A stretch of DNA of 64,000 bases from Morella rubra (GCA_003952965.2 CM025849.1:3434226-3498225), one strand, 5' to 3'. Shown: positions 50,905 through 63,745, numbered from the stretch's first letter. Notes: generated by a model not told the origin, from the sequence alone. Made by a program: numbers and translations.

Positions 50905-51358
50905 TGTAATTATTGACATTAGGAAAATCAAAAAAGGAAAAGAAAGAGAAATATGTACAAAAACTGAAATTCTTTTCAATCAATGGAAATTATAACATAG
51001 AAATTGTTTTCAACCTAAACAAAAGCGGAAGTTGTTTTCATTATACCTCAGCAGCTATAGTACTGGCAGAGAAACATATGAAAAATGGAGAAAGAAAATA
51101 AAACTAGCTAGGCTAGTTAGCTTCCTTTTTTGTTGTCTTGCTTTTGTATCGCAACTGGACAGTATATATCACGAAGTGGAGGACGTTACTTTTGTCGATT
51201 CTCAAGAAGTAATATTCTCAGCATGAGCACGAATATAAGAATCAAAAAGAGCATAAATTCTAAAGTGGAGATCATATGCTATTACCAGAGAACTCTAAGA
51301 AAATGTGCATTAATTGTAAGTATAATGGTGGCCCAGTTTCATCCCCAGAAGAAAAATA

Positions 51359-51682
51359 CACTACAAAAAAATTGGGGCCAAACAACGCTGGTACAGGCCA
51401 AAAAAATGCTGCTAAGTTTTTGCCAGTGATTTTTTAGCGGTGTTTGCAAGCACAAACTTATGGCAGCGTTTTTTACAAAATGAGGCTACAAGGCAATCTG
51501 TAGCAGCGTTTTATACTGCTAGAAGTCAAACTTTTGGCAGCGCTTGTTAAAAGCACCGCTAAAAATTCTATTTCTAGCAGGTTTTATAAAAAATGCTACT
51601 ACAAATAATCTATAGTTACATTTTTAGCGACCGCCGCTAAAAAGACCGTTGTTGTTGGTCTTTTTTTTTTTTTTATATAGTG
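51359..51682. mobile_element. Mini-CACTA non-autonomous element, left-arm copy
   Basis: Starts CACTACAAAAAAATTGGGGC and ends ...TTTTTTATATAGTG, the CACTA/TAGTG pattern. The 324-bp interior is packed with 'gcagcgtttt', 'gctgctaag', 'accgctaaaa' and 'tagcgaccgccgctaaa' subterminal words and has no coding capacity. The 3-bp flanks (ATA left, GTA right) are not identical. Mirrored at 60014-60337. Confidence 0.72.
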
Positions 51683-53014
51683 GTAGTAACTAAGTTAATT
51701 TTGGAAATAATGTAGATTTTATAGGATTTGAAAAAAAGTAGAGTGAAAAATAATTTGATAGAATTTTTTTATGAAAAAGTTTTTGGAGTATGTGAAAAAT
51801 TTGGTATATAAATTTGTAAAAAATTATTGAAGTTTAGAAAAAAAATATATTGAAGTTTATAAAAAGGTTCTAGAGTTTATGAAAATTAAATGATTGTAAA
51901 TTTTTTTTTGAAGAAATAATTTTATTAAAACAAATAGATTACACAAAGTTTCGTGGCAAAGCATGCTACTATTGTCACAGAAACTTTACAGTGACCAAAA
52001 AAAAAAAAAGTCGTCTCCATTTTGTCGCCTTTTTTAACACATTCAACGACGACATTGTTTGCCGTCACAAATTCTTTACTCCAGAGAAAGGGCGACAAAA
52101 ACTCTCTCTCTTCAAACAACATTTAGCCCGATATATCTCGTCGCTCTTATGCTCGCTGTAGTAGTCGCTCTTTTGAATATTTTTGGAAAACTCTTTTGGG
52201 GCAGTTTGATACGTTCTTCGCCTTTTTTTTTTTTTTTTTGGTGGGGGGTACGGATGATAGATCTTTCTAATAGTAGCCTACAACGTCGTTCGAATGTATT
52301 TCCACTGTCTTCGAATAACAGCGGACGGAGAAGAACTCCTTGTTTGATGATGTTCGAACAGTTACAAATGAAGCGGGTCGACGTTTCTGTCTGCTAGCGT
52401 TCAAACGATAAAGAACGGTCGTCTGAACGTCCGTTCGTTAGAGTCCGAATGTGTTTTCTGCGATTCTGTCCGAAGGCTAACAAAGGGGATGAACGCTTCC
52501 GTTTGATAACCTGTCCGCAGGGTTACAAAGGGGTGTGGCGATTTTGTCTGATAGCTTCCGAACGAGAAAGAACGGGCTGATGTGCGTCTGTTTGTAAGCG
52601 TCTAAACGCTGACAAACGTGATTATGTGCGGTAACGTTTGAACGTAGTTTTAATTAAATTCGATCGGTTATTTTTTATTACGTTTGACCACGGTCAATAT
52701 TTGCGTGACAAGGCGTTCAAACAGTTTATGTCGTCCGTTGGAACGGCAAATTAAATAATTTTATTCAAATTAAAATTAAAATTCTTGAAAATTTAAAATT
52801 AAAAGTTTGGATTAAGGGATTATTTTGCATATAAATGATCCATAATATAAAATATTAAACAACAAAATGCTAAAAATACTAAAATTTCGACAATAAGAAT
52901 AATGCATATAAAATATATAAAACCCTTTGACAATAAAATAATGTATGTCACTTACGTGTGGCTGCATCTGTTTCATGAATTTTCACATCTTCTGCTCTAG
53001 CTGCATCTCCATCT

Positions 53015-53320
53015 CTAGTCGGAGTACGTCTTGCATTCACTTTTTTCCTCCCTTTCTTGCGTCTTTTCACGCTCCCGGAATTGCCTTTTCAGCATTTCTT
53101 GACATTCCCGCTGCTCTCGTAAGATATTCCCCCACCTTTGTTTGTCTAGCAACCAATTCTTCGATCTGCCTCTATTTCTAGCCCTTGCCTGTTCCGGCTG
53201 GTGAGTGAGATTAGCTGATACTAATGCTGAACATGACGAAGCAACTCGTCTCACCCTGCGATCTAACCTGCGGGCATACCCGACCTTCTTTTAATGGACC
53301 TCAGTGTATATTTTCAGCTC
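53015..53320 (-). pseudogene. Transposase_24-type C-terminal fragment (left arm)
   Basis: Upstream codons read VYTEVH, stop, KKVGYARRLDRRVRRVASSC, comparable with VLGTKVGYVRGLGRSV in the relic at 31.1 kb. The 79-aa frame at 53254-53015 is rich in Arg, Glu and Gln (WGNILREQRECQEMLKRQFR), a coiled-coil tail typical of these CACTA proteins. The inverted copy at 58378-58683 differs at one residue near its end. Not expected to be functional. Confidence 0.6.
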
Positions 53321-53383
53321 AATATATGACTTAACCTCGTTTTCACACTCTACCTAAAAAGGTTACATCTTCAACATATAATA

Positions 53384-53521
53384 ACAGCATCAGTGTCCTG
53401 TCCCGCGCCAACTAAAAAAAGTAACACATTTTCAACATATAATAACACGAATGAATTCAATCTAATTTTATATATACTTACAAAACTCTCTCTTACAGCA
53501 TCAGTGTCCTGTCCCGCGCCA
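53384..53521. repeat. Short direct repeat (GCATCAGTGTCCTGTCCCGC) in the CACTA relic
   Basis: The 26-bp word starting 'acagcatcagtgtcctgtcc' occurs at 53384-53410 and 53495-53520, with 'ttcaacatataataac' also duplicated nearby (53370 and 53431). The same duplication exists in the right arm near 58178-58315, so it predates the inverted duplication. Confidence 0.8.
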
Positions 53522-53600
53522 TAATGATCTCTAAGCGATCTTATAGGAATAGTTTACTGAATAAGCGAGGACATGACAACGATTAATCTTGCATGGAGGC

Positions 53601-55684
53601 CAGGGGTAAAAAATTTAACTAAAGCTAAGCGTTAAGGATATACTACTAATAAGATACAGAAAGATGGATAGATTATAGGAGACAAAATAGAAAAAGAAGA
53701 GTAACACTGGGAGTACTACTGCTTAAGTTAACATAAGACAAGAAACTAGGCACTAGACAAAAAGATGGGCCTGTAACTATGAGGATACTAGCACTTTGCA
53801 TCTATAACTATGAGGATATTGACACTTTGCACCTTCCGTCTTCCAATTTCATGACATTTCGTTGATTAGCACCTCACAAGCTAATTGACAGTTAAATATG
53901 ACAGCAAATCTGTCAAGTGTCATCCACGTGATTTACTGTTGTAAATCTTAAAGTACTTTAAATCATAGTGTTCCGCTTTTAGGTAAAGGGTTTATAGGAA
54001 GCATATTTTTTTTTATTTCAAATCTGGTTATTTGTTTAATATTTTTTCCTAGTTTGTTTCCTACATTATTTATTTCCTAACTTGTTTCCTAGTTTAATTC
54101 ATCGGTTGGATATTTAGAATTTAGAGTGATTCTTTCTTTGACATTTTTTAAAAACTTTGAAGCAATTCCAATTGCAGAGAGATTCTATGTTTTGTTTCCC
54201 TTTTCTGTTGTAACATGACGTTGAACCAAGAGACTTTGTATATGACAGATTTAACGTGTCGTTTATATTGCCCGGGTCGAATCATAGGGTAAAGCCCTAC
54301 TCCGTACTCTCTCGGAGGCCACCCTTGAATCATCATGATTGTAGTTACATGTCATTCAATAATTGGTACCGGTCGTGCTGCTCACTCATCATTTTATAAC
54401 TTGTTATAATGGTTGAAGCATAATTTATTCATGTGATCTGTGGTGACATTGAATTAAAAAATAAAATGGAAGCCCATGATAATATTTCTTCACCGACAAT
54501 TCATCATCCCTTTTAAATAATTCCATAATAAAAATGAAGTATCATTTATCACATGTAATTCGGTAAATGCCTAATTTAATAAGAAAGACCCGTACAAGAA
54601 GTTATAAGTCATGCAAGATAAAGAAATAACAAGACTTCGAAATTCTAACTCATTGCGTACTTATATATATATTTCCTTTTAATGCCGAGTCTATTATTAT
54701 ACGAGAAAGTTTGCCAATTAATTAAATGGCTAATGATTTATCAAGGTTGGGCCTTGATAAGCATTGGATTAGTTATTGGACTTAAGATCCTTATAGCCCT
54801 TAGGGCTCTCAAGCTCTTCTCTCTTATCTCTCTCTCTCTTCTCTCTCTCTGTCTCTCTTGGTTTCCACGGCTCTCTCTCTTTTTCTTTTGGATCCACACA
54901 AGAAAAAGTATTGGGCCACCTCAAGATGTACGTTTTACTAGGCCCATTGACAATACAATGACTAATTAGAGGCCTCTTTGTTTACAAGCCCATTAATGGC
55001 CATATAGTATGATCCAAATCCATAACATAAGCCCAAATCCCCCCTTTTACAAGCTCTAAGCCATTATTGAAAGGATTTAGCAACCTAATTTTCATAGTTA
55101 ACCTTGAATCAAAGGCCTTAATGTCCGGCGGTACCATTGATCTCTACTCAAAATTTCTAGCAACCAAAATCCTCAAGAAATTCACTCCTTCTTCCAACGC
55201 CCCTTGTCATCAAATCACCCAAAATAAATTCCAGATTGAATCATCCCTCAAGGGTCCAGTTTAGCTCTAACTAAGGTGCTGAAATCATTGAGGAAAAACC
55301 ACAAAAACAGAGGAGCAATCTGCTCCTTCAAAACAGAGCACCCGAGTGCATCTAATCTCCAAACTAACCATTACATTAATTAGGTCCACGACTCAGGTTC
55401 TTAATGCTTTAGAAAAGTCTAGGTAAGGCTCTTTGAAAATACTTTAAAAAGCTGATCTAAGCATGGTCATATACCTTAATTCTTGATAAATCCCCTAGGT
55501 AGCCGACCTAACTAATGGGCCTTTTGGTCTTGCAAAATTAATCCTAGGCTAAGCCCGCTCATCCAATGATCCAGACCTACACAAAACCACTCTAATGCCC
55601 AGGGAGAACCACTCATCAACCGGCACAATAAGTCCCTAATTAATCCACTCAAATGAAGCCCTAAACTCAACAAAAGAAAATATA
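53601..55684. other. Inner part of the left arm, no gene
   Basis: No supported gene. 53760-53960 has foldback-element wording ('actatgaggatac' repeated). 54810-54890 is a TC-rich tract that differs strongly from its right-arm partner. 54340-54970 has retroelement-LTR-like text ('caaggttgggccttgataag'), not classifiable. A 62-aa frame at 54148-54336 (MMIQGWPPREYGVGLYPMIR) is also present in the right arm but has no known match. Confidence 0.45.
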
Positions 55685-55691
55685 GCATCTA

Positions 55692-56041
55692 AGAAGAAAT
55701 TATTTTAGCTAAACCCAAAGTTTTATGATAAATTTAGCCAAAAAATGATGCAAGAGAAAAGAAATGCCTCATTGAGAAGTGGACAGTAGTGAGAGCAAAT
55801 AATTTTTGTTTTGAGTAGTAACGAATAATTTACAGATTAAGGTTATATTTGTACTAGAACTATCAGAGAGGAGATGATTGATAAAATAATATAGCTAGTA
55901 TGCGCTTATAGTGTATGACAAAAGTAATTTATGTGCACTATTTTATCGGATGACGATAAATGAGAAATTTCTATTTCTCTGAGCAGTATCATTTTTTGGC
56001 TTAATTATCATTAATAATTTGGGATCGATTATAGAGAGAGA
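55692..56041. repeat. Unique spacer at the centre of the inverted duplication
   Basis: About 350 bp with no mirror partner, separating the two arms. It is AT-rich with no gene, no CACTA terminus and no inverted repeat of its own that I could see. Confidence 0.8.
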
Positions 56042-58109
56042 TAGATGCTCATAATTTCTTTGTTGAGTTTAGGGCTTCATTTGAGTGGATTAATTAGGGA
56101 CTTATTGTGCCGGTTGATGAGTGGTTCTCCCTGGGCATTAGAGTGGTTTTGTGTAGGTCTGGATCATTGGATGAGCGGGCTTAGCCTAGGATTAATTTTG
56201 CAAGACCAAAAGGCCCATTAGTTAGGTCGGCTACCTAGGGGATTTATCAAGAATTAAGGTATATGACCATGCTTTGATCAGCTTTTTAAAGTCTTTTCAA
56301 AGAGCCTTACCTAGACTTTTCTAAAGCATTAAGAACCTGAGTCGTGGACCTAATTAATGTAATGGTTAGTTTGGAGATTAGATGCACTCGGGTGCTCTGT
56401 TTTGAAGGAGCAGATTGCTCCTCTGTTTTTGTGGTTTTTCCTCAATGATTTCAGCACCTTAGTTAGAGCTAAACTGGACCCTTGAGGGATGATTCAATCT
56501 GGAATTTATTTTGGGTGATTTGATGACAAGGGGCGTTGGAAGAAGGAGTGAATTTCTTGAGGATTTTGGTTGCTAGAAATTTTGAGTAGAGATCAATGGT
56601 ACCGCAGGACATTAAGGCCTTTGATTGAGGTTAACTATGAAAATTAGGTTGCTAAATCCTTTCAATAATGGCTTAGAGCTTGTAAAAGGGGGGATTTGGG
56701 CTTATGTTATGGATTTAGAACATACTATATGGCCATTAATGGGCTTGTAAACAAAGAGGCCTCTAATTAGTCATTGTATTGTCAATGGGCCTAGTAAAAC
56801 GTACATCTTGAGGTGGACCAATGCTTTTTCTTGTGTGGATCCAGAAGAGAGAGAAGAGAGAGAGAGAGAGAAAGAGAGAGAGATAGAGAAGTAGGCTTGG
56901 GCCCTAAGGATCTTAAGTCCAATTAACTAATCCAATGCTTATCAAGGCCCAACCTTGATAAATCATTAGCCATTTAATTAATTGGCAAACTTTCTCGTAT
57001 AATAATAGACTCGGCATTAAAAGGAAATATATATATAAGTACGCAATGAGTTAGAATTTCGAAGTCTTGTTATTTCTTTATCTTGCATGACTTATAACTT
57101 CTTGTATGGGTCTTTCTTATTAAATTAGGCATTTACCGAATTACATGTGATAAATGATACTTCATTTTTATTATGGAATTATTTAAAAGGGATGATGAAT
57201 TGTCGGTGAAGAAATATTATCATGGGCTTCCATTTTATTTTTTAATTCAATGTCACCACAGATCACATGAATAAATTATGCTTCAACCATTATAACAAGT
57301 TATAAAATGATGAGTGAAGCACGACGGTACCAATTATTGAATGACATGTAACTACAATCATGATGATTCAAGGGTGGCCTCCGAGAGAGTACGGAGTAGG
57401 GCTTTACCCTATGATTCGACCCGGGCAATATAAACGACACGTTAAATCTGTCATATACAAAGTCTCTTGGTTCAACGTCATGTTACAACAGAAAAGGGAA
57501 ACAAAACATAGAATCTCTCTGCAATTGAATTGCTTCAAAATTTTAAAAAAAATGTCAAAGAAAGAATCACTCCAAATTCTAAATATCCAACCGATGAATT
57601 ATAAACTAGGGAAACAAGTTAGGAAATAAATAATGTAGGAAACAAACTAGGAAAAAATATTAAACAAATAACTAGATTTGAAAAAAAAAAAATATGCTTC
57701 CTATAAACCCTTTACCTAAAAGCGGAACACTATGATTTAAAGTACTTTAAGATTTACAACAGTAAATCACGTGGATGACACTTGACAGATTTGCTGTCAT
57801 ATTTAACTGTCAATTAGCTTGTGAGGTGCTAATCAACGAAATGTCATGAAATTGGAAGACGGAAGGTGCAAAGTGTCAATATCCTCATAGTTATAGATGC
57901 AAAGTGCCAGTATCCTCATAGTTACATGCCCATCTTTTTGTCTAGTGCCTAGTTTCTTGTCTTATGTTAACTTAAGCAGTAGTACTCCCAGTGTTACTCT
58001 TCTTTTTCTATTTTGTCTCCTATAATCTATCCATCTTTCTGTATCTTATTAGTAGTATATCCTTAACGCTTAGCTTTAGTTAAATTTTTTACCCCTGGCC
58101 TCCATGCAA

Positions 58110-59830
58110 GATTAATCGTTGTCATGTCCTCGCTTATTCAGTAAACTATTCCTATAAGATCGCTTAGAGATCATTATGGCGCGGGACAGGACACTGATGC
58201 TGTAAGAGAGAGTTTTGTAAGTATATATAAAATTAGATTGAATTCATTCGTGTTATTATATGTTGAAAATGTGTTACTTTTTTTAGTTGGCGCGGGACAG
58301 GACACTGATGCTGTTATTATATGTTGAAGATGTAACCTTTTTAGGTAGAGTGTGAAAACGAGGTTAAGTCATATATTGAGCTGAAAATATACACTGAGGT
58401 CCATTAAAAGAAGGTCGGGTATGCCCGCAGGTTAGATCGCAGGGTGAGACGAGTTGCTTCGTCATGTTCAGCATTAGTATCAGCTAATCTCACTCACCAG
58501 CCGGAACAGGCAAGGGCTAGAAATAGAGGCAGATCGAAGAATTGGTTGCTAGACAAACAAAGGTGGGGGAATATCTTACGAGAGCAGCGGGAATGTCAAG
58601 AAATGCTGAAAAGGCAATTCCGGGAGCGTGAAAAGACGCAAGAAAGGGAGGAAAAAAGTGAATGCCAGACGTACTCCGACTAGAGATGGAGATGCAGCTA
58701 GAGCAGAAGATGTGAAAATTCATGAAACAGATGCAGCCACACGTAAGTGACATACATTATTTTATTGTCAAAGGGTTTTATATATTTTATATGCATTATT
58801 CTTATTGTCGAAATTTTAGTATTTTTAGCATTTTGTTGTTTAATATTTTATATTATGGATCATTTATATGCAAAATAATCCCTTAATCCAAACTTTTAAT
58901 TTTAAATTTTCAAGAATTTTAATTTTAATTTGAATAAAATTATTTAATTTGCCGTTCCAACGGACGAAATAAACTGTTTGAACGCCTTGTCACGCAAATA
59001 TTGACCGTGGTCAAACGTAATAAGAAATAATCGTTCGAATTTAATTAAAACTACGTTCAAACGTTACCGCACATAATCACGTTTGTCAGCGTTTAGACGC
59101 TTACAAACAGACGCACATCAGCCCGTTCTTTCTCGTTCGGAAGCTATCAGACAAAATCGCCACACCCCTTTGTAACCCTGCGGACAGGTTATCAAACGGA
59201 AGCGTTCATCCCCTTTGTTAGCCTTCGGACAGAATCGCAGAAAACACATTCGGACTCTAACGAACGGACGTTCAGACGACCGTTCTTTATCGTTTGAACG
59301 CTAGCAGACAGAAACGTCGACCCGCTTCATTTGTAACTGTTCGAACATCATCAAACAAGGAGTTCTTCTCCGTCCGCTGTTATTCGAAGACAGTGGAAAT
59401 ACATTCGAACGACGTTGTAGGCTACTATTAGAAAGATCTATCATCCGTACCCCCCACCAAAAAAAAAAAAAAAAAGGCGAAGAACGTATCAAACTGCCCC
59501 AAAAGAGTTTTCCAAAAATATTCAAAAGAGCGACTACTACAGCGAGCATAAGAGCGACGAGATATATCGGGGCTAAATGTTGTTTGAAGAGAGAAGTTTT
59601 TGTCGCCCTTTCTCTGGAGTAAAGAATTTGTGACGGCAAACAATGTCGTCGTTGAATGTGTTAAAAAAGGCGACAAAATGGAGACGACTTTTTTTTTTTT
59701 TGGTCACTGTAAAGTTTCTGTGACAATAGTAGCATGCTTTGCCACGAAACTTTGTGTAATCTATTTGTTTTAATAAAATTATTTCTTCAAAAAAAAATTT
59801 ACAATCATTTAATTTTCATAAACTCTAGAA
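58110..59830 (+). mobile_element. CACTA element relic, right-arm copy
   Basis: Inverted partner of 51900-53600: Transposase_24 tail fragment first, then the GTTCGAAC / CGTTTGAACG motif cluster (58960-59350). Includes an A17 run near 59459-59475. Confidence 0.65.
58378..58683 (+). pseudogene. Transposase_24-type C-terminal fragment (right arm)
   Basis: Same coiled-coil frame as 53015-53254 (MRRVASSCSALVSANLTHQP at 58444), with one residue changed near its end (SECQTYSD versus SECKTYSD). A stop lies just upstream in both copies. Confidence 0.6.
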
Positions 59831-60013
59831 CCTTTTTATAAACTTCAATATATTTTTTTTCTAAACTTCAATAATTTTTTACAAATTTATATACCAAATT
59901 TTTCACATACTCCAAAACTTTTTCATAAAAAAATTCTCAAATTATTTTTCACTCTACTTTTTTTCAAATCCTGATAAAATCTACATTATTTCCAAAATTA
60001 ACTTAGTTACTAC

Positions 60014-60337
60014 CACTATATAAAAAAAAAAAAAAGACCAACAACAACGGTCTTTTTAGCGGCGGTCGCTAAAAATGTAACTATAGATTATTTGTAGTAG
60101 CATTTTTTATAAAACCTGCTAGAAATAGAATTTTTAGCGGTGCTTTTAACAAGCGCTGCCAAAAGTTTGACTTCTAGCAGTATAAAACGCTGCTACAGAT
60201 TGCCTTGTAGCCTCATTTTGTAAAAAACGCTGCCATAAGTTTGTGCTTGCAAACACCGCTAAAAAATCACTGGCAAAAACTTAGCAGCATTTTTTTGGCC
60301 TGTACCAGCGTTGTTTGGCCCCAATTTTTTTGTAGTG
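60014..60337. mobile_element. Mini-CACTA non-autonomous element, right-arm copy
   Basis: Begins CACTATATAAAAAAAAAA and ends AATTTTTTTGTAGTG; mirror of 51359-51682 with the same 324-bp length. Confidence 0.72.
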
Positions 60338-60790
60338 TATTTTTCTTCTGGGGATGAAACTGGGCCACCATTATACTTACAATTAATGCACATTTTCTTA
60401 GAGTTCTCTGGTAATAGCATATGATCTCCACTTTAGAATTTATGCTCTTTTTGATTCTTATATTCGTGCTCATGCTGAGAATATTACTTCTTGAGAATCG
60501 ACAAAAGTAACGTCCTCCACTTCGTGATATATACTGTCCAGTTGCGATACAAAAGCAAGACAACAAAAAAGGAAGCTAACTAGCCTAGCTAGTTTTATTT
60601 TCTTTCTCCATTTTTCATATGTTTCTCTGCCAGTACTATAGCTGCTGAGGTATAATGAAAACAACTTCCGCTTTTGTTTAGGTTGAAAACAATTTCTATG
60701 TTATAATTTCCATTGATTGAAAAGAATTTCAGTTTTTGTACATATTTCTCTTTCTTTTCCTTTTTTGATTTTCCTAATGTCAATAATTCA

Positions 60791-61063
60791 AGGGATAAAT
60801 ACATTTTTCACCTATCAATTATCAATGGTTTTTTAACACATTGCAAAATTTTAGACTAAAATGACGATAATGCCCTTGACCCACTTTTCATATATTGAAA
60901 ATATTGCTATTAATTCATTAAGTTCACGGGGGTTATTTTCGTAAGATAGACGGTACAAAGTGTAACATTAGTAGTTAAATTGTGTAATATCTCAAAACTG
61001 GTAGTTTAAGGTGTAATATGTCAAAAATCTAGTAGTTGATAGGTGAAAAATGTATTTATCCCT
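60791..61063. mobile_element. Foldback MITE B, right-arm copy
   Basis: Ends 'agggataaatacatttttca' and 'tgaaaaatgtatttatccct'; mirror of 50637-50904 with a few bp of length difference. Confidence 0.78.
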
Positions 61064-62284
61064 AACTACAACGTCTTAGATACCATTTAACACCCGAAAT
61101 CTCAAAGTAAACAGCTGACAAGGCACAATATTATAAATAAGTATGAATCCATTACAGTATATATTGATCCTTTTAAAGCGTCTGCTTAATTTGAGGTTCG
61201 GAGCGGAGTATCTGAACTCGGACATTATAGGTGGAATCGGAGTTCGGGTTGTTACAATAATTGTGCTAAAGAGCATGAGGATCAAATCCCTCATTTTTTA
61301 GCTCACCCAATTTTTTTGGTATTTGAATCCAAGACTCGGTTAAATTTTCAGTCCAATATGTGGCGAAGAATACTGACATGGAGGTGGAAGTGGTTGACGT
61401 TTATAAATTAAACAAGTACCTTTCAAGTATAAAATAATAAAAACTGAACAAATAAAAAATAAAATAAAACTCATAAAAACTATAAAATCTACCAAGTAAA
61501 TTGGGAAATAAAAACAAAGCACCAAAAAAAATAAAAATAAATCAGACAGAACTAAGAACAAAAATAAAAAAAATTAAGACAAAAAAAAAGTACAACTTAG
61601 AAAGAAAGCATAACAATTTCAGAGTTTTAACTCTCAATTAATTTGTCTTCTGCATTTTTTTTTGAAATATTATCTTTTTGTTGTGATTTTTTTTTTTATT
61701 TTTTTTTTTAGTTCTTTCAATTTTAAAATTTATTTTATTTTGTTTGATTTTTGCGATTACCACGTAGGTGTAGATAAATATAAGCAATTATCCTCCATGC
61801 ATCAACATTTTTCATCACATAATATTGTACGCGCGGAAACTTAACAAGGTCTTGAGTTCAAAATCTGTCGAAACACGTGACCTACTTTCAATTAATCTTA
61901 ACAGTAACTCTTAACACATATATCTTGCAAATGGAAAAGGTAATTTTAGGTTGAAGCTAGGGTGCATATTATAAAAGGAGTGATAGCTTGAAGGTGTAAC
62001 CCGCGTGTAACCCTACACGTAGATCAGAAATTTTTTTTTTTTTTAATGTTTTGTTAAAAAGTAATGTTAGAAAAAGAAATTGAAGTTGTATTTTTTTTTT
62101 AGGTTTTAGTAAAATTAGTGGACCCATATAAAATATATTTAATAAGAAATATTTAAAATATATTCTCTTTGAGATTATGAAAAGCATGAAAAATGTTTGA
62201 GAAAAAAGTTTTGAAATGCTAAGGTGATTTAGTGAAGTTGCTTTAGTTTTTGTCTTTTTTTAGACATGGAAGACAAGACTGAAG

Positions 62285-62671
62285 AGGGTCAAATACACTT
62301 TATAGCCACCGACTATTGAAAATCTGACGTTTTGTACCATAAACTATTAATTTTATTGTATTTTACCCCTCAATTATTAACTGTTTACACTTTGCACCCT
62401 TATCCGTTAATTTGGGTGGAAATTGTTGTTGTGGTTCAGTGACATGACGATTTTAGCCTCAAATTTTTTTTAAATCATTATGTTTTGTATGGGGGAAAAG
62501 TTGTCATTTCACTGAACAAAAATTAACAATTTCCGTCTAAATTAATTGATAAAGATGCAAAACGTAAACGATTGGTAATCGATGAGTGAAATATAACGAA
62601 ATTGATAGTTTGAGATAGTACAACATGTCAGAACCTTAATAGTGGAGGAGCGAAAAATGTATTTTTCCCCG
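62285..62671. mobile_element. Foldback MITE A, right-arm copy
   Basis: Ends 'gagggtcaaatacacttta' and 'aaatgtatttttcccc'; mirror of 49024-49411. Confidence 0.7.
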
Positions 62672-63745
62672 AGACCAATGATGAGATGAAAAATTTTAAC
62701 GAAAATTACAAAAATAATTTAAGGTTATATATTTATTTGGATGAAAATTTTGTTTAAAAGCCGAGACATTTTCAAAAACACAAATGAAATATAGCCTAAC
62801 TTTCTCTAAGTTTTATTTACCAACTTTAACTTGATCATTACCCATTATATATAGTCAAAGCTTTCATCTCTAAATTCACATGGTATTTAATTTATCTCAA
62901 AATGCACAAAAATTATTTTCCAGTCTATAAACACGTCTGCAGTGTGTGTGTATATATATATATATAAAGAATTACATTCCTGGGCAAGTTTTATGTTTGA
63001 CTTTATGGGCTTTTCGTGGACTAAACTCTAAAAATGGGCCGAGCCTGGATTTGTTTGGTAAAAAAATAAAGAAGCATAAGGGTGTCCAAAAGAAAAGTTC
63101 GAAAAACGTTGAGTAATAAAAGAAGAATACAAAGCTAAATTAGGTATAACTTTCGTCCCTAATTGAACGACAAGAGATAGATGGCACGAATTCTAAGCAA
63201 GTCTCTCAGCCCTATAGAGTTGTCTGATACCTAAAATAAGTTACTCTCACAGCCCTAAACATTCGAAGGCATTAATATCTCGCCCCCCTCGTCCGCTACA
63301 GAAAGCCAGGATGGTTAGATCAGATGGGTCACTCCCACCCACTCATTCTCTCAATCATAACACACATAACCCCACACCCCTTCCCCCCGCCCCCTCTGTC
63401 TCTCTCTCTCTCTCTCTCTTTCTCTCTCCATAAATCCATAACCCACCTTTCCCATAAAACCACCTTTTATTTACAATACAAAAACCACTACCCCCACTCC
63501 AGCAGTCCCACTTCACTGGTCTTTCCCGACCAGACTAGTCATATCCTCACCTTTGAGATTTTTGTACCCTCTTTTCTCTCTCTCTCTCTCTCTCTCACTC
63601 ACAAGTTGAGCATTTCTCCATTTTGTCTTTGTACCCTTTCCGTGTTCTTGATCAAAGTCTCCAGCAGCTTGTTGATCACCTTTCTTTGTGCAAAAAGAAT
63701 TCTCCTTGATCCCGTTATAGCTTTCATAAGCTCAGCTTTAACAAA
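62672..63745 (+). promoter_or_regulatory. 5' leader and promoter region of the right YABBY2 copy
   Basis: Mirror of 47958-49022. Carries TC-rich tracts at about 63395-63428 and a (TC)11 at 63575-63596, against nine units in the left copy. The 145-aa open frame here (63324-63761) is low-complexity leader sequence and is not conserved as an open frame in the left copy. Confidence 0.6.

Larger units (their letters stand above)
51900..53600 (-). mobile_element. CACTA element relic, left-arm copy
   Basis: 52380-52760 is dense with CGTTCAAACG, GTCCGAA and GTTCGTT words like the subterminal region of the element at 30.0-30.55 kb. The remains of a Transposase_24-type tail protein follow near 53.0-53.3 kb. 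Clean termini were not found. Mirrored at about 58110-59830. Longer open frames across 52059-52397 have no transposase motif and are spurious. Confidence 0.65.
47703..55691. repeat. Left arm of a giant inverted duplication (at least 8 kb)
   Basis: Every landmark here recurs in reverse at 56042-64000. Paired positions sum to about 111,700: YABBY ATG 47957/63746, mini-CACTA 51359/60337, MITE 50637/61063, TNP1-like fragment 53015/58683. The innermost match is 'gcatcta' 55685-55691 with 'tagatgc' 56042-56048. Outward the match still holds at the window edge (base 64000 pairs with 47703), so the true arm is longer. Net length difference is only about 30 bp, most of it between 53 and 55.7 kb, where TC microsatellites differ. 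Confidence 0.95.

Noticed and set aside
52059..52397. 112-aa frame in the CACTA relic, seen again at 59301-59639
   Set aside because: Its presence in both arms only reflects the inverted duplication; frames differ by an indel near the N-terminus and no transposase motif is present.
54682..54969. 95-aa Leu/Ser-rich frame in the left arm
   Set aside because: Driven by a TC microsatellite that is strongly altered in the right arm.
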